This document shows positions 9,584 to 18,419 of a stretch of 64,000 nt of DNA, in pieces. A program made the translations under genes and the position numbers. The notes below the pieces were generated by a model. The model saw nothing but the letters and a program-made list of their open reading frames with translations, did no database searches and was not told the origin of the DNA. The stretch is from Anaerohalosphaeraceae bacterium (GTDB taxonomy: Bacteria; Planctomycetota; Phycisphaerae; Sedimentisphaerales; Anaerohalosphaeraceae), in the NCBI GenBank assembly GCA_035378985.1, contig DAOSUR010000006.1, positions 1 to 64,000 of the forward strand, given 5' to 3'. Positions within the stretch are counted from its first letter, which is position 1. Every line of letters begins with the position of its first letter.

Positions 9584-11020
9584 ATGACTCAAATAAAAGA
9601 AGAATGCGGGATATTCGGTATTTTCGGAGATCCCGAGGCCGTTCAAAAAACGTATTTCGGATTACACAGTCTTCAGCATCGAGGCCAGGAATCCGCAGGG
9701 ATTGCCTCCAGCAATGGAGAGTTTATTCACTGTTATACAGGAATGGGGCATGTCAGTCGGGTCTTCCGGTCCGGACGAGGTATTCTCGAGCGGCTGAACA
9801 ATCCAATGGCGATTGGGCATGTCCGCTATTCAACCACCGGCTCAACGACTCCGATGAACTCCCAACCCTTCCTCAGCGAATATTCCCGCGGACAAGTAGC
9901 CGTAGCCCACAACGGCAATTTGATTAATGCTTCTCTGCTTCGGGATGAATATGAGGCCTATGGTCATATCTTCAAATCCTCCAACGATACCGAAATTATC
10001 GTCCATCTGATGGCCAAACCATCCCATATCACCAAACCGGACCCGCTCGGACATGTCCTCAATCATCTGCAGGGGTCCTATTCGCTGCTGTTTCTCTTTC
10101 CGGACCGCATCGAAGCCGCCCGCGACCCCTACGGGATTCGTCCGCTGTGCCTGGGAAAAACCAAAAACGGCGCCTACTGTGTCGCCAGTGAAACCTGCGC
10201 TTTTGACGCCATCGAAGCCGATTACATCCGTGAAATTGAACCCGGGGAAATCGTCACCCTCGATGCCGAGGGCATCCACAGCCGCTTCTTTGTCACCCCC
10301 GGAACCGTCACGCCGGCCCACTGCATCTTCGAGCACGTCTACTTCGCCAAGCAAAGCAGCATTGTCTTCGGGGAAAATGTCCACGAAGTTCGCAAACGGT
10401 GCGGGCGGCGACTGGCCCAGGAACACCCCGTTTCCGCCGATGTCGTCATTCCCGTTCCGGACTCCGGGACCTCCGCCGCCATCGGCTACTCCCTCGAGAG
10501 CGGCATCCCCTTCGATATGGGATTTGTCCGCAGCCACTATGTCGGACGCACCTTTATCTCGCCCAGTCAGGCCCTCCGGGATTTGGAAGTAAAACTCAAG
10601 CTGACGGTTGTCAAAGAAGCTGTGCGCGGCAAACGGGTCATTGTGATTGACGATTCCGTTGTCCGCGGCACCACCACCAAAGGGAAAATCCGTTCGCTTC
10701 GGCAGGCCGGCGCCAAAGAAATCCATCTGCGAGTGGCCTGTCCGCCGGTTCGGTTCCCCTGCTTTTACGGTGTGGATTTCCCAACACGAGAAGAACTGCT
10801 GGCCAACCAGGTCCCCCTCTCTGAAATCAGCCGTGCGCTCGAAGCGGACAGCGTGGAATATTTGTCTCTCGAAGGGCTGCTGAGCAGCGTTTCTCTTCCC
10901 GCGGACCATTACTGCACGGCCTGCTGGAGCGGGCAGTACCGCATCCCCGTCAGCACACAAGTTAACAAGTTTTCTCTGGAACGTCACCAAATGCAACTGT
11001 TTGATGAGACGGAACTCTAA
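9584..11020 (+). CDS. purF: amidophosphoribosyltransferase
   Basis: First committed enzyme of purine synthesis, converting PRPP and glutamine to phosphoribosylamine. The N-terminal glutaminase domain has Cys8 (EECGIFG) as the likely mature N-terminal nucleophile after removal of a 7-residue propeptide, with LQHRGQES and HNGNLIN downstream. The phosphoribosyltransferase domain carries VIVIDDSVVRGTT. Cysteines in AHCIFEH, CPPVRFPCFYG and YCTACWS match the [4Fe-4S]-binding, propeptide-containing class typified by Bacillus subtilis PurF. The start is supported by a GAGG site. It is directly abutted by purM in one operon. Confidence 0.96.
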   Translation: MTQIKEECGIFGIFGDPEAVQKTYFGLHSLQHRGQESAGIASSNGEFIHCYTGMGHVSRVFRSGRGILERLNNPMAIGHVRYSTTGSTTPMNSQPFLSEYSRGQVAVAHNGNLINASLLRDEYEAYGHIFKSSNDTEIIVHLMAKPSHITKPDPLGHVLNHLQGSYSLLFLFPDRIEAARDPYGIRPLCLGKTKNGAYCVASETCAFDAIEADYIREIEPGEIVTLDAEGIHSRFFVTPGTVTPAHCIFEHVYFAKQSSIVFGENVHEVRKRCGRRLAQEHPVSADVVIPVPDSGTSAAIGYSLESGIPFDMGFVRSHYVGRTFISPSQALRDLEVKLKLTVVKEAVRGKRVIVIDDSVVRGTTTKGKIRSLRQAGAKEIHLRVACPPVRFPCFYGVDFPTREELLANQVPLSEISRALEADSVEYLSLEGLLSSVSLPADHYCTACWSGQYRIPVSTQVNKFSLERHQMQLFDETEL

Positions 11021-12094
11021 ATGAATCCACCCAAAAAAATCACTTACCAGGAGGCCGGTGTCAGCATTGATGCCAACGACGAAATGGTCCGAAGAATCAG
11101 CCGTTCTCTGGCCTCCACCTTCGGCCCGCGTGTTATCCCGCTCGAAAACGGCTTTGCAGGACTCGTTCGGCTCGACTACGATGAAAAACTGTTCAAGAAA
11201 AACTACAAAAACCCGGTCCTGGTTGCCTGTACCGACGGTGTAGGAACCAAAATCCTCATTGCCCGGCAGATGAACCGGATGGATTCCATCGGAATCGACC
11301 TGGTGGCGATGAATGTCAATGATATGCTTGTCCAGGGAGCCGAACCCCTGTTTTTCCTCGATTATCTGGCCGTTCATAAACTTATCCCGGAACAGATTGC
11401 CGAGATGGTCGAAGGAATCGCCGCCGGCTGTCGGATGGCCGACTGTGCTCTCATCGGCGGAGAAACCGCAGAAATGCCCGACTTATATGCGGAAGACGAA
11501 TGCGATATGGCCGGTTTTGCCGTCGGCGTCGTGGAACGAAACCGCATCATCACCGGCCGAAATGTTGCCCCGGGCGATGTGGTTCTCGGTCTGGCCTCCA
11601 CCGGTCTGCACAGCAACGGCTACACCCTCGTCCGCCATATCTGCTTTAAGCAGGAAAAACTCCGGCTCGAAGACCGGCTGGACGAATTAGACGGCGCCCC
11701 GTTAGGCCAAATCCTCCTGACTCCCACACGGATTTACGTCCGTTCCGTCATCTCCGTCCTGTCCTCCTACAAGACCAAAAAGGTCATTCACGGAATGGCC
11801 CATATCACCGGCGGCGGACTGGTCGGAAATATCCCGCGAGTCCTTCCCCCCGGCTGCAATGCCGTCCTGAAAAAGAAATCCTGGCCGATTCCTCCTATTT
11901 TCCACTTCCTCCAGAAACGAGGCCCTGTCGAGGAGCAGGAAATGTACCGGGTCTTTAATATGGGAATCGGGTATGTCCTGATTGTTGCTCCGGATTTTGC
12001 AGATGCGGTGAAAACCAAGCTGGAAAAAGCCGGTGAAGAAGTCTATAAAATAGGGATGATCACACCCGGAACAGGAAAAGTCGTCCTCAAGTAG
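11021..12094 (+). CDS. purM: phosphoribosylformylglycinamidine cyclo-ligase (AIR synthetase)
   Basis: Fifth step of purine synthesis, closing FGAM to AIR with ATP. Seen: ITYQEAGVSIDA at the N terminus, ACTDGVGTK, the GIDLVAMNVNDM stretch, GGETAEMPD and GLHSNGYTLVR, all hallmark AIR-synthetase motifs. It starts on the base after the purF stop, so it is co-transcribed and probably translationally coupled. It ends with TAG, one of several ordinary amber stops in this window. Confidence 0.96.
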   Translation: MNPPKKITYQEAGVSIDANDEMVRRISRSLASTFGPRVIPLENGFAGLVRLDYDEKLFKKNYKNPVLVACTDGVGTKILIARQMNRMDSIGIDLVAMNVNDMLVQGAEPLFFLDYLAVHKLIPEQIAEMVEGIAAGCRMADCALIGGETAEMPDLYAEDECDMAGFAVGVVERNRIITGRNVAPGDVVLGLASTGLHSNGYTLVRHICFKQEKLRLEDRLDELDGAPLGQILLTPTRIYVRSVISVLSSYKTKKVIHGMAHITGGGLVGNIPRVLPPGCNAVLKKKSWPIPPIFHFLQKRGPVEEQEMYRVFNMGIGYVLIVAPDFADAVKTKLEKAGEEVYKIGMITPGTGKVVLK

Positions 12095-12105
12095 GAAAAA
12101 CAAAA

Positions 12106-13137
12106 ATGTGTCCCGAAAAGAGGCAAGCAGGCCTTCTTCTGCAGTTTTTGTATCCCGGCCTGCCGGCGGGAGTTTTTTTCCTGGCACTGTCTGCATTTCT
12201 CTTTTGGCCTCTTCCGACTCGCTGGAATCTCTGGAAATCCCTTTTGTTGGCCAACAGTTTCATCGGAGCATTGGGATGCTTCACCCTGAGCCGGCGATGG
12301 CTCGTTTCGTTTTGGGCGTCCGCCCTGGCCGGAACGGCCTACGGTTTCGGCCCGTTCCTGCTGAGTTTCCGGCTTTATCATCCCTTAGCCGGCTTCAGTG
12401 TAGCTGTTTTACCCTGGCTTTTCTGCCCAGCTGCCTTCTGGAACCGTTATGCCAAACCCTCCTGGGCCGTCTCCCTGCGACGCCTTCCTCTTTTGGCAAT
12501 TCCCTTCATCTTTCTGTTCCTTTTTTACTGGCTGATTTCCCAACCCTGGCTGGGCCCTTATAATCTGATGCCCGCTACACAGCAGCTCAGCAAAAAAGAT
12601 ATTTTCTCCATCCTCGAATTTCCTTCCACCACTCACGCAGGCAAAATCATCATCGGTTTCTATGCCAACACCTTCATTCTGGCTGTAATGGGATTGTTTG
12701 TATACTCCTTCCTGCTGCGAGTCCTTGTCCTGCTGCCGCCGCTGCTGGGGCTCGTCTTGGCTTTTTCTCAGCCGATTCTGAATGTTCCCCCCATTATTTG
12801 GATAGCTCTGCCGATGCTGTTTTTGTCTATTCTGGCCGGACTGGGAGCTCAAGCGATGGCGGTGGCCGGTCCCGCCGACCGAAAATGGATTCTGGCTTGT
12901 TTGCTGTTGGCCGCTTCCCTGGCCGTCTTCTGTCTCTTTTCTGCCCTCATTCGACCGGAAGGACAAGAATATTGGGCCCCTGCCATGATGTATGGGCTTT
13001 CTTTCGTAAGCACAGGCGCTGTGTACATACTCTGCACCAAACAAATTCGCCTGCATTCTCTTCGATGGCTCCTGCTCGGAGCAGCCCTCGCTGCGGACCT
13101 GATTTACACCAGCCGAACACTTCTTTCTTCTTTGTAA
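12106..13137 (+). CDS. polytopic membrane protein of unknown function
   Basis: This is a 343-residue, very hydrophobic protein with about nine predicted membrane spans from residue 9 to the C terminus, separated by short loops; a longer soluble loop lies around residues 155-185. I do not recognise a family; the layout is loosely like fragments of large polytopic envelope proteins, but no catalytic motif is visible. It begins 11 nt after purM and has an AGGA ribosome site, so it is probably read in the purF-purM transcript, without any evident functional link to purine synthesis. Confidence 0.7.
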   Translation: MCPEKRQAGLLLQFLYPGLPAGVFFLALSAFLFWPLPTRWNLWKSLLLANSFIGALGCFTLSRRWLVSFWASALAGTAYGFGPFLLSFRLYHPLAGFSVAVLPWLFCPAAFWNRYAKPSWAVSLRRLPLLAIPFIFLFLFYWLISQPWLGPYNLMPATQQLSKKDIFSILEFPSTTHAGKIIIGFYANTFILAVMGLFVYSFLLRVLVLLPPLLGLVLAFSQPILNVPPIIWIALPMLFLSILAGLGAQAMAVAGPADRKWILACLLLAASLAVFCLFSALIRPEGQEYWAPAMMYGLSFVSTGAVYILCTKQIRLHSLRWLLLGAALAADLIYTSRTLLSSL

Positions 13138-13141
13138 AAAA

Positions 13142-13876
13142 TCAAGACGGCCCCGCCTGCCTGCCGCCCTGCGGCAGCTGCAGTCCGAGCGCATCCGCCA
13201 CCTTCTGCAAATCCTCCCACACCCGCTGGCGATTTTCGTAGGAATAGTTTCGAAGCAGGTACGCCGGATGATACGTCGGCATTACTTTTGCCGGACGGTC
13301 TGCATCAGAAAATCGGTATTCGTGAAAATGTCCTCGCAGTTTGCCGATGGCCGTATCGGTCTCCAGCAGCGTGCGGGCGGCATGCGAACCCAGCGCCACA
13401 ATCACTTCCGGCCGCAGAATCGCCAGCTGCCGCTTCAGATAAGGAAGGCAATTCCAGATTTCGTCAGGCCGCGGGTCGCGGTTTTCCGGCGGACGGCACT
13501 TGAGCGTGTTGCAGATAAACACATCCTCACGGCGAAGTCCGATAGCGGCAATCATCCGGGTCAGCAGCTGCCCGGCTCTCCCGACAAAAGGCCGGCCCTG
13601 CTGGTCTTCGTCAGCCCCCGGTGCTTCTCCCACAAAAACCAGCCTCGCCTTCGGATTGCCCTCCCCGGGCACTGCGTTCAGCCGTGTACTCCCAATTTGA
13701 CACTTGCGGCAGGCCCGAACCTCTTCGGCAATTGCCTCCAAAAGCCGCCGGGAGTCTTTCGCCTCGCAGGCATCCGCCGAAACCGGACGGCTGCGCAGGG
13801 TAAAATCACCTGCAAAGAAAGACTCCAGCTCTCTGTGCTGCCGCAGCAGCCTGGATAAATCTCGTGGTTCAGTCAT
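13142..13876 (-). CDS. family 4 uracil-DNA glycosylase (Fe-S type)
   Basis: Removes uracil from DNA in base excision repair. Seen: VFVGEAPGADEDQQGRPFVG (catalytic/uracil-binding motif), FICNTLKCRPPENRDP, and the late H-P motif MPTYHPAYLLRN. Four cysteines (CRKC around residues 56-59, then CNTLKC and the cysteine in IWNCLPYL) fit the [4Fe-4S] cluster of this family. An N-terminal extension of about 50 residues precedes the domain. The ATG at 13876 is preferred to an in-frame TTG three codons upstream. It is convergent with, and 4 bp from, the membrane-protein gene. Confidence 0.92.
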   Translation of the reverse strand: MTEPRDLSRLLRQHRELESFFAGDFTLRSRPVSADACEAKDSRRLLEAIAEEVRACRKCQIGSTRLNAVPGEGNPKARLVFVGEAPGADEDQQGRPFVGRAGQLLTRMIAAIGLRREDVFICNTLKCRPPENRDPRPDEIWNCLPYLKRQLAILRPEVIVALGSHAARTLLETDTAIGKLRGHFHEYRFSDADRPAKVMPTYHPAYLLRNYSYENRQRVWEDLQKVADALGLQLPQGGRQAGPS

Positions 13877-13913
13877 GTCGGACAATATATAAAATCAGCC
13901 GAAATCTTCCAAT

Positions 13914-13947
13914 AAAAAAGGGCCCGCCCTTTTCAGACGGACCCTTT
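13914..13947 (-). terminator. rho-independent terminator of gdhA
   Basis: On the minus strand AAAGGGTCCG pairs with CGGGCCCTTT (allowing G-U) and is followed by TTTTTTATT. It lies about 35 bp past the gdhA stop. Confidence 0.7.
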
Positions 13948-13979
13948 CAAGTACTCATAAGATGCTGTTTTCAGGATAC

Positions 13980-15332
13980 TTATACAAGACCCTGATCAAT
14001 CATCGCATCCGCCACCTTCACGAAGCCGGCGATATTGGCACCGACTACGTAGTTGCCCGGCATTCCATACTCTTCCGCCGTTGTCTTCACCTGAGTATGA
14101 ATGGCATCCATAATCTCTTTCAGACGCCGCTCAACTTCCTCGCGGGTCCAGTTGGTGTGCTGGGCGTTCTGGGCCATTTCCAGACCCGAAACCGCAACGC
14201 CGCCCGCATTGGCCGCCTTGCCCGGTCCGTACAGAATCTTGCTCTGCAGGAAGACTTCAACTCCGCCCGGTTCGGTCGGCATATTAGCGCCTTCACTGAC
14301 CAGTTTGCAGCCGTTCTTGACCAGCGTCTTGGCATCTTCTTCAGAAATTTCATTCTGGGTCGCAGACGGGAATGCACAATCGCACTTGATTCCCCACGGA
14401 CGCTTGCCGTCCAGATACTGGGAGCCCTTGAACTTATCGGCATACTCCCGAATCCGCCCGCGGCGGACATTCTTGAGTTCCATCACCCAAGCCAGTTTTT
14501 CAGCATCAATTCCCGACGGGTCATAAATCGTTCCGGACGAATCGGACAGGGTCACACACTTGCCGCCGAGCTGATTGATTTTTTCCACGGTATATTGCGC
14601 TACGTTTCCGGAACCGGACACCGTGCAGATTTTGCCTTTGATGCTGTCGCCGCGGGTGGCCAGCATATTCTGCGCAAAGAACACACAGCCGTAGCCGGTC
14701 GCCTCCGGCCGAATCAGAGAGCCGCCCCACTTGACCGCCTTGCCTGTCAGAACCCCGGTAAACTCATTGATAATCCGCTTGTACTGGCCGAACAGATAGC
14801 CGATTTCCCGTCCGCCCACACCAATATCGCCGGCCGGCACATCCGTGTTGGCTCCAATGTGCTTGCACAGCTCCGTCATAAACGACTGACAGAACCGCAT
14901 CACTTCGTTGTCCGATTTGCCCTTCGGGTCAAAGTCCGAACCGCCTTTGCCGCCGCCCATCGGCAGGGTCGTCAGAGAGTTTTTGAATACCTGTTCAAAC
15001 GCCAGAAACTTCAAAATCCCCACATTCACGCTCGGATGAAACCGCAGACCGCCCTTGTAGGGTCCAATCGCACTGTTCATCTGAACGCGAAAACCGCGAT
15101 TGATCTGAATCTGCCCCTTATCATCCAGCCACGGCACACGGAACATAATCACCCGCTCCGGCTCCGTAATCCGCTCAAGAATCTTCTGGTCCTGATACTT
15201 CGGATGCCGCTCCAGCACCGGCTCCAAAGACTCCAGCACTTCCTGAACTGCCTGGAAAAATTCCTTCTCTCCGGGGTTTCGGCTCTTGACAATGTCCAGA
15301 ACCGATTGGATGTAAGATTTTACTTTTGACAT
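13980..15332 (-). CDS. gdhA: NADP-type glutamate dehydrogenase
   Basis: Interconverts 2-oxoglutarate plus ammonium and glutamate. At 450 residues it belongs to the hexameric bacterial class. Seen: GPYKGGLRFHPSV, the catalytic-lysine loop PMGGGKGGSDFDPKGKSD, PAGDIGVGGREIGYLFGQY, and a Rossmann motif VSGSGNVAQY. The KGKSD signature is typical of NADP-linked anabolic enzymes. It is transcribed alone and divergently from a LysR regulator, with overlapping promoter candidates and a palindrome between them, suggesting nitrogen- or glutamate-responsive control. Confidence 0.95.
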   Translation of the reverse strand: MSKVKSYIQSVLDIVKSRNPGEKEFFQAVQEVLESLEPVLERHPKYQDQKILERITEPERVIMFRVPWLDDKGQIQINRGFRVQMNSAIGPYKGGLRFHPSVNVGILKFLAFEQVFKNSLTTLPMGGGKGGSDFDPKGKSDNEVMRFCQSFMTELCKHIGANTDVPAGDIGVGGREIGYLFGQYKRIINEFTGVLTGKAVKWGGSLIRPEATGYGCVFFAQNMLATRGDSIKGKICTVSGSGNVAQYTVEKINQLGGKCVTLSDSSGTIYDPSGIDAEKLAWVMELKNVRRGRIREYADKFKGSQYLDGKRPWGIKCDCAFPSATQNEISEEDAKTLVKNGCKLVSEGANMPTEPGGVEVFLQSKILYGPGKAANAGGVAVSGLEMAQNAQHTNWTREEVERRLKEIMDAIHTQVKTTAEEYGMPGNYVVGANIAGFVKVADAMIDQGLV

Positions 15333-15379
15333 GTCCTAATTCCTTAAAAAAGTGTTTGATTTCATTTCATTCTATCTTC

Positions 15380-15399
15380 TTCCTGGACCCGTCCAGGAA
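15380..15399. promoter_or_regulatory. perfect palindrome in the gdhA 5' region
   Basis: TTCCTGGAC and GTCCAGGAA form a 9+2+9 perfect inverted repeat about 48 bp upstream of the gdhA start, between the gdhA promoter candidate and the gene. With only 2 nt between arms it looks more like a protein operator than an RNA hairpin. Confidence 0.5.
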
Positions 15400-15427
15400 T
15401 GTTTTTCAAAAAAACCTGAAAATATGC

Positions 15428-15455
15428 TTTACATAAAATAAAGTTGCCTTATAGT
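15428..15455 (+). promoter_or_regulatory. candidate promoter for the LysR regulator gene
   Basis: TTTACA (15428-15433), 16-bp spacer, TATAGT (15450-15455), upstream of the plus-strand regulator. Its -10 overlaps the -10 of the opposing gdhA promoter candidate. Confidence 0.5.
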
Positions 15456-15479
15456 AATATTAATAAAACCAAATAACAA
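15451..15479 (-). promoter_or_regulatory. candidate promoter for gdhA
   Basis: On the minus strand TTGTTA (15474-15479), 17-bp spacer, TACTAT (15451-15456). It shares five bases of its -10 with the divergent regulator promoter, an arrangement often used for LysR autoregulation. The region is A/T-rich, which raises the chance of false matches. Confidence 0.45.
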
Positions 15480-15523
15480 ATAAACTTTTTGAATACCTAT
15501 AATAAGCAGGATTGATACATCCA

Positions 15524-16399
15524 ATGAACATTGAGACGGCCAAAATCTTTTGTGACTTGGTAGAAATGAAGAATTTCTCGCGGACCGCTGAGGTACACGG
15601 CATCAGCCAATCCGCCGTTTCTCAGCAGCTGGCCCAGCTGGAAATGGACCACAAAGTCCAACTGATTAACCGTAAAAAAAGGCCGATTGAATTAACCGCT
15701 GCCGGACAAATCTTCTACCAGGCCTGCAAAGACATCCTTGAACGCTACGATCGGCTCAACAGCGAATTGGCCGCCCTCAAGCAGTCCACATGCAAAATCC
15801 ACTTGGCGGCCATTTTCAGCATCGGAATGCACACCCTCCAGCCCTATATTCAGAAATTTATGTCTGTCTATCCGGATGTAAATCTGGCCGTAGAGTACAA
15901 CAGTGCCAAGGATATCTACGAAAAACTCCTTCGCGGAGTGATTGACATCGGGGTCGTTGCCATTCCCCGTCGAGACCGCAATCTCGAAATCTTTCCTTTC
16001 GAAAACGAACCTCTCGTGCTGGCTTGCGCCCCTTCCCACCCATTGGCAAACCGAAAAACAGTGGACATCCATGAAATCCAGGGCGAAAAGTTTATCGCCT
16101 TTTCCGAAGGCGTTCCTACCCGCCGTTTTATCGACGACATCCTGAACCGCTATCATATCACCGTCCGCTGCATTATGGAATTCGACAATATCGAAACGAT
16201 TAAACGAGCGGTGGAAATCAACGCGGGTATCAGCATCCTGCCCGCTCCGACTCTTCGCAGTGAATTGGCCAACGGGACGCTGCGAGCCCTCGAATTCTCC
16301 AATGAACCCTTCTTCCGACCGACAGGGATTATCGTTCGCAAAGACAAAAGCCGTTCCAAGGCCGCCCAATACCTCATCGAACTGCTTCGAAAAGAATAA
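15524..16399 (+). CDS. LysR-family transcriptional regulator
   Basis: Dimeric DNA-binding regulator. The N-terminal winged helix-turn-helix (residues about 1-60) has the LysR signature NFSRTAEVHGISQSAVSQQLAQLE; a linker helix and a periplasmic-binding-protein-like effector domain (about 88-290) follow. The ATG at 15524 is taken as start; a TTG at 15512 next to AAGCAGGA is possible. It is divergent from gdhA, reminiscent of GltC and the glutamate synthase genes in Bacillus, so control of gdhA is the natural inference; the ligand is unknown. A HAD phosphatase gene follows 2 nt later. Confidence 0.9.
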   Translation: MNIETAKIFCDLVEMKNFSRTAEVHGISQSAVSQQLAQLEMDHKVQLINRKKRPIELTAAGQIFYQACKDILERYDRLNSELAALKQSTCKIHLAAIFSIGMHTLQPYIQKFMSVYPDVNLAVEYNSAKDIYEKLLRGVIDIGVVAIPRRDRNLEIFPFENEPLVLACAPSHPLANRKTVDIHEIQGEKFIAFSEGVPTRRFIDDILNRYHITVRCIMEFDNIETIKRAVEINAGISILPAPTLRSELANGTLRALEFSNEPFFRPTGIIVRKDKSRSKAAQYLIELLRKE

Positions 16400-16401
16400 G
16401 T

Positions 16402-16992
16402 ATGTCTGTGCAGTCGGTTCTGTTTGATTTAGACGGCACGCTCACAGTGCCGCTGCTGGATTTTGATTTGATTCGACGCCAAATCGGCCTTCCGCCGGAC
16501 TGCCCTTCTATTCTCGCAGCCATTGAAAATCTGCCGGAAAACCGGCGTCGGCAGGCATGGGAAATCCTCTGCCGACACGAAGAATATGCCGCCCTGCATT
16601 CCACACTTCAGCCGTCCGCCAAATCCCTGCTGGACTATCTTCGGCAAAAAAATATCAAAACAGGTATTTTGACCCGCAATTCCCGACAGTGCACCCAAAC
16701 CGTCCTCACCAAACACCGGATAACCGTCGATGGAATGATCACCCGTGAAGACGGACCGCCGAAACCGGACCCCTTCGGGGTTCTGGCTTTGTGCCGTCTA
16801 TTCCAGACTCTCCCTTCCAAGACTCTCGTCGTCGGGGATTTTCTTCACGACCTTCAAGCCGCCGAAAACGCCGGCGCCGTCGCTGTCCTCTTCAAAAGCC
16901 ACCCCCGAGCCGATGAATTTGTTCCTTGGGCGGATTTTGTCATTCATTCCCTTGACGAAATCCGGCTCATCATAGACAATCTCTCCGGATAA
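16402..16992 (+). CDS. HAD-superfamily hydrolase (phosphoglycolate phosphatase-like)
   Basis: The 196-residue HAD phosphatase has motif I FDLDGTLT (residues 8-15), motif II TRNS (about 92-95), the motif III lysine in PPKPDPFG, and motif IV VGDFLHDLQAAENAG. A helical cap between motifs I and II places it in subfamily IA with Gph/PGMB-type phosphatases. Substrate is undetermined. It is separated by 2 nt from the LysR gene, so it is probably co-transcribed. Confidence 0.88.
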   Translation: MSVQSVLFDLDGTLTVPLLDFDLIRRQIGLPPDCPSILAAIENLPENRRRQAWEILCRHEEYAALHSTLQPSAKSLLDYLRQKNIKTGILTRNSRQCTQTVLTKHRITVDGMITREDGPPKPDPFGVLALCRLFQTLPSKTLVVGDFLHDLQAAENAGAVAVLFKSHPRADEFVPWADFVIHSLDEIRLIIDNLSG

Positions 16993-17009
16993 CTCAAAGG
17001 AACCCTTTC

Positions 17010-17816
17010 ATGAAAAACCTGTGCTTTCAGCTATGGATATTCGGAATTCTCCTGCCGATTGGGACGGTTCTTGCCGCCGCAGGAACTGATTGTCCCTCCT
17101 CCGCAGACCCGAACAATTCATCTTGCGGTGCTGTTGAGAAAATCCTCAGCCAAATGCATCAAACCGCCCAAACCATCCAAACCCTTCGGGCGGACTTAAC
17201 TTACCTGTTCGTTCAGGACCCGGAACTGCTCGACGCCAAAACTCTCCGGCGAGGAACCTTGTTTTACACCAAAGGAACCGGCGGTTCCCGTTCCCGTCTG
17301 AGACTGTCTTTTGACACCCTTCAGCAGGATGAAGAACCCCCACAGCCCCGTCCCGAACATTATTTGTTTGACGGCGTCTGGCTGACCAAAATTGACTGGG
17401 CTCTCGAAACCATCGACCGCTACCAAAAGGCCCCGGCCGACAAACCGGTCGGTGTCTTCGAATTCATCAGCCACAATTTCCCTATGGTTGGCTTCACAGA
17501 CCCCAGGGACCTTGAAAATGAATTCGAAATCACAGCATCTCCGGCACCGGAAGACCCGAATCAACCGCAGCATTTAGCGCTGAAAGTCCGAAACACCTCC
17601 CGCTACAAGAAAGACTACACCCAAATGGAGGTCTGGATTGACCGACAAAACTGGCTTCCCATCCGATTGACCGCCGTGTCGGTCCAGGGTGATTTCTACG
17701 ATTTAAAGTGGAACAATCTCCGCATTAACGAAACCATTGCAGACACCGTTTTTCAGATTGAAACCCCGCCCAACTTCCGTCAAAATACCCATCCGTTAGA
17801 GCAAAAGTCAAATTAG
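17010..17816 (+). CDS. LolA-like exported outer-membrane lipoprotein-sorting protein
   Basis: This is a 268-residue exported protein with a signal peptide (residues 1-24, cleavage around VLAAA) followed by a region resembling the LolA/LolB unclosed beta-barrel: a start helix (ILSQMHQTAQTIQTLRADLTY), successive beta-strand pairs, and the late stretch YTQMEVWIDRQNWLPIRL that is common in LolA-type proteins. Such proteins bind lipoprotein acyl chains or other lipids in the periplasm. The match is to overall pattern, so whether it acts as true LolA is uncertain. It is preceded by AAAGGA and ends with TAG. Confidence 0.65.
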   Translation: MKNLCFQLWIFGILLPIGTVLAAAGTDCPSSADPNNSSCGAVEKILSQMHQTAQTIQTLRADLTYLFVQDPELLDAKTLRRGTLFYTKGTGGSRSRLRLSFDTLQQDEEPPQPRPEHYLFDGVWLTKIDWALETIDRYQKAPADKPVGVFEFISHNFPMVGFTDPRDLENEFEITASPAPEDPNQPQHLALKVRNTSRYKKDYTQMEVWIDRQNWLPIRLTAVSVQGDFYDLKWNNLRINETIADTVFQIETPPNFRQNTHPLEQKSN

Positions 17817-17830
17817 CAAAGGAGATCTGT

Positions 17831-18307
17831 ATGGCCACTGGATTGGTAATTTATTACTCGCGTAGCGGCAATACCAAAATCATGGCAAAAACCATTGCGG
17901 ATGCCATGACCGCTGCAGGCGTTCCAACCGCCTGTAAAAGCGTGAGCGAAGTAAAACCGGATGACCTTCTGAAAGTCGATGCAATTGTAGTCGGCTCACC
18001 GACGTACTACGGCCGGGCCGCCGCCCCCATCGCCTAGCTGTTTGATGAAACCGTCAGCAAACATGGAAAACTGGACGGCAAGGTCGGCGGGGCCTTCAGC
18101 AGCTCGGCCAACATCGGCGGCGGAAACGAGACAACGATCTGTGAAATCAACAACATGATGCTCATTCACGGAATGATTATTCAGGGCGACCCGCAGGGCG
18201 ACCATTATGGACCCGTTTCCATTGGAAAACCCGACAACAGAGTACTCGAACAGTGCACAAGAAGGGGACAGCGGATTGCCGCTCTTACAAAACGGTTATT
18301 CGGCTAA
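17831..18307 (+). pseudogene. flavodoxin/WrbA-family protein interrupted by an in-frame TAG
   Basis: The reading frame from 17831 encodes a typical short-chain flavodoxin-fold protein: FMN phosphate loop YYSRSGNT at residues 8-15 and VGSPTYYGRAAAPIA. It then hits TAG at 18035-18037. The same frame continues without another stop to TAA at 18305-18307 with clearly homologous sequence (HGKLDGKVGGAFSSSANIGG, IHGMIIQGDPQGDHYGP, IGKPD). The full product would be 158 residues, the normal length. In relatives I recall, the TAG position is usually lysine (IKKL), so one A-to-T change could explain it. Alternatives are a recent pseudogene, a sequence error, or amber readthrough. A strong AAAGGAG ribosome site precedes the ATG. 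Confidence 0.8.
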
Positions 18308-18340
18308 CCCGGAGAAAACCCCTTTTTTTCGCAAAAAACT

Positions 18341-18369
18341 TTGACAGCCAAAGGCTCGATTGATAGACT
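18341..18369 (+). promoter_or_regulatory. strong sigma70-type promoter for the Hc1-like gene
   Basis: TTGACA (18341-18346, exact consensus), 17-bp spacer, TAGACT (18364-18369), 50 bp upstream of the start. Preceded by CCCCTTTTTTT, a possible remnant of a terminator of the previous gene. Confidence 0.7.
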
Positions 18370-18419
18370 TTGGTTTTGAAATAAAAAGGATATTAACTGT
18401 CTTCTTAGGAGGTTCATTA

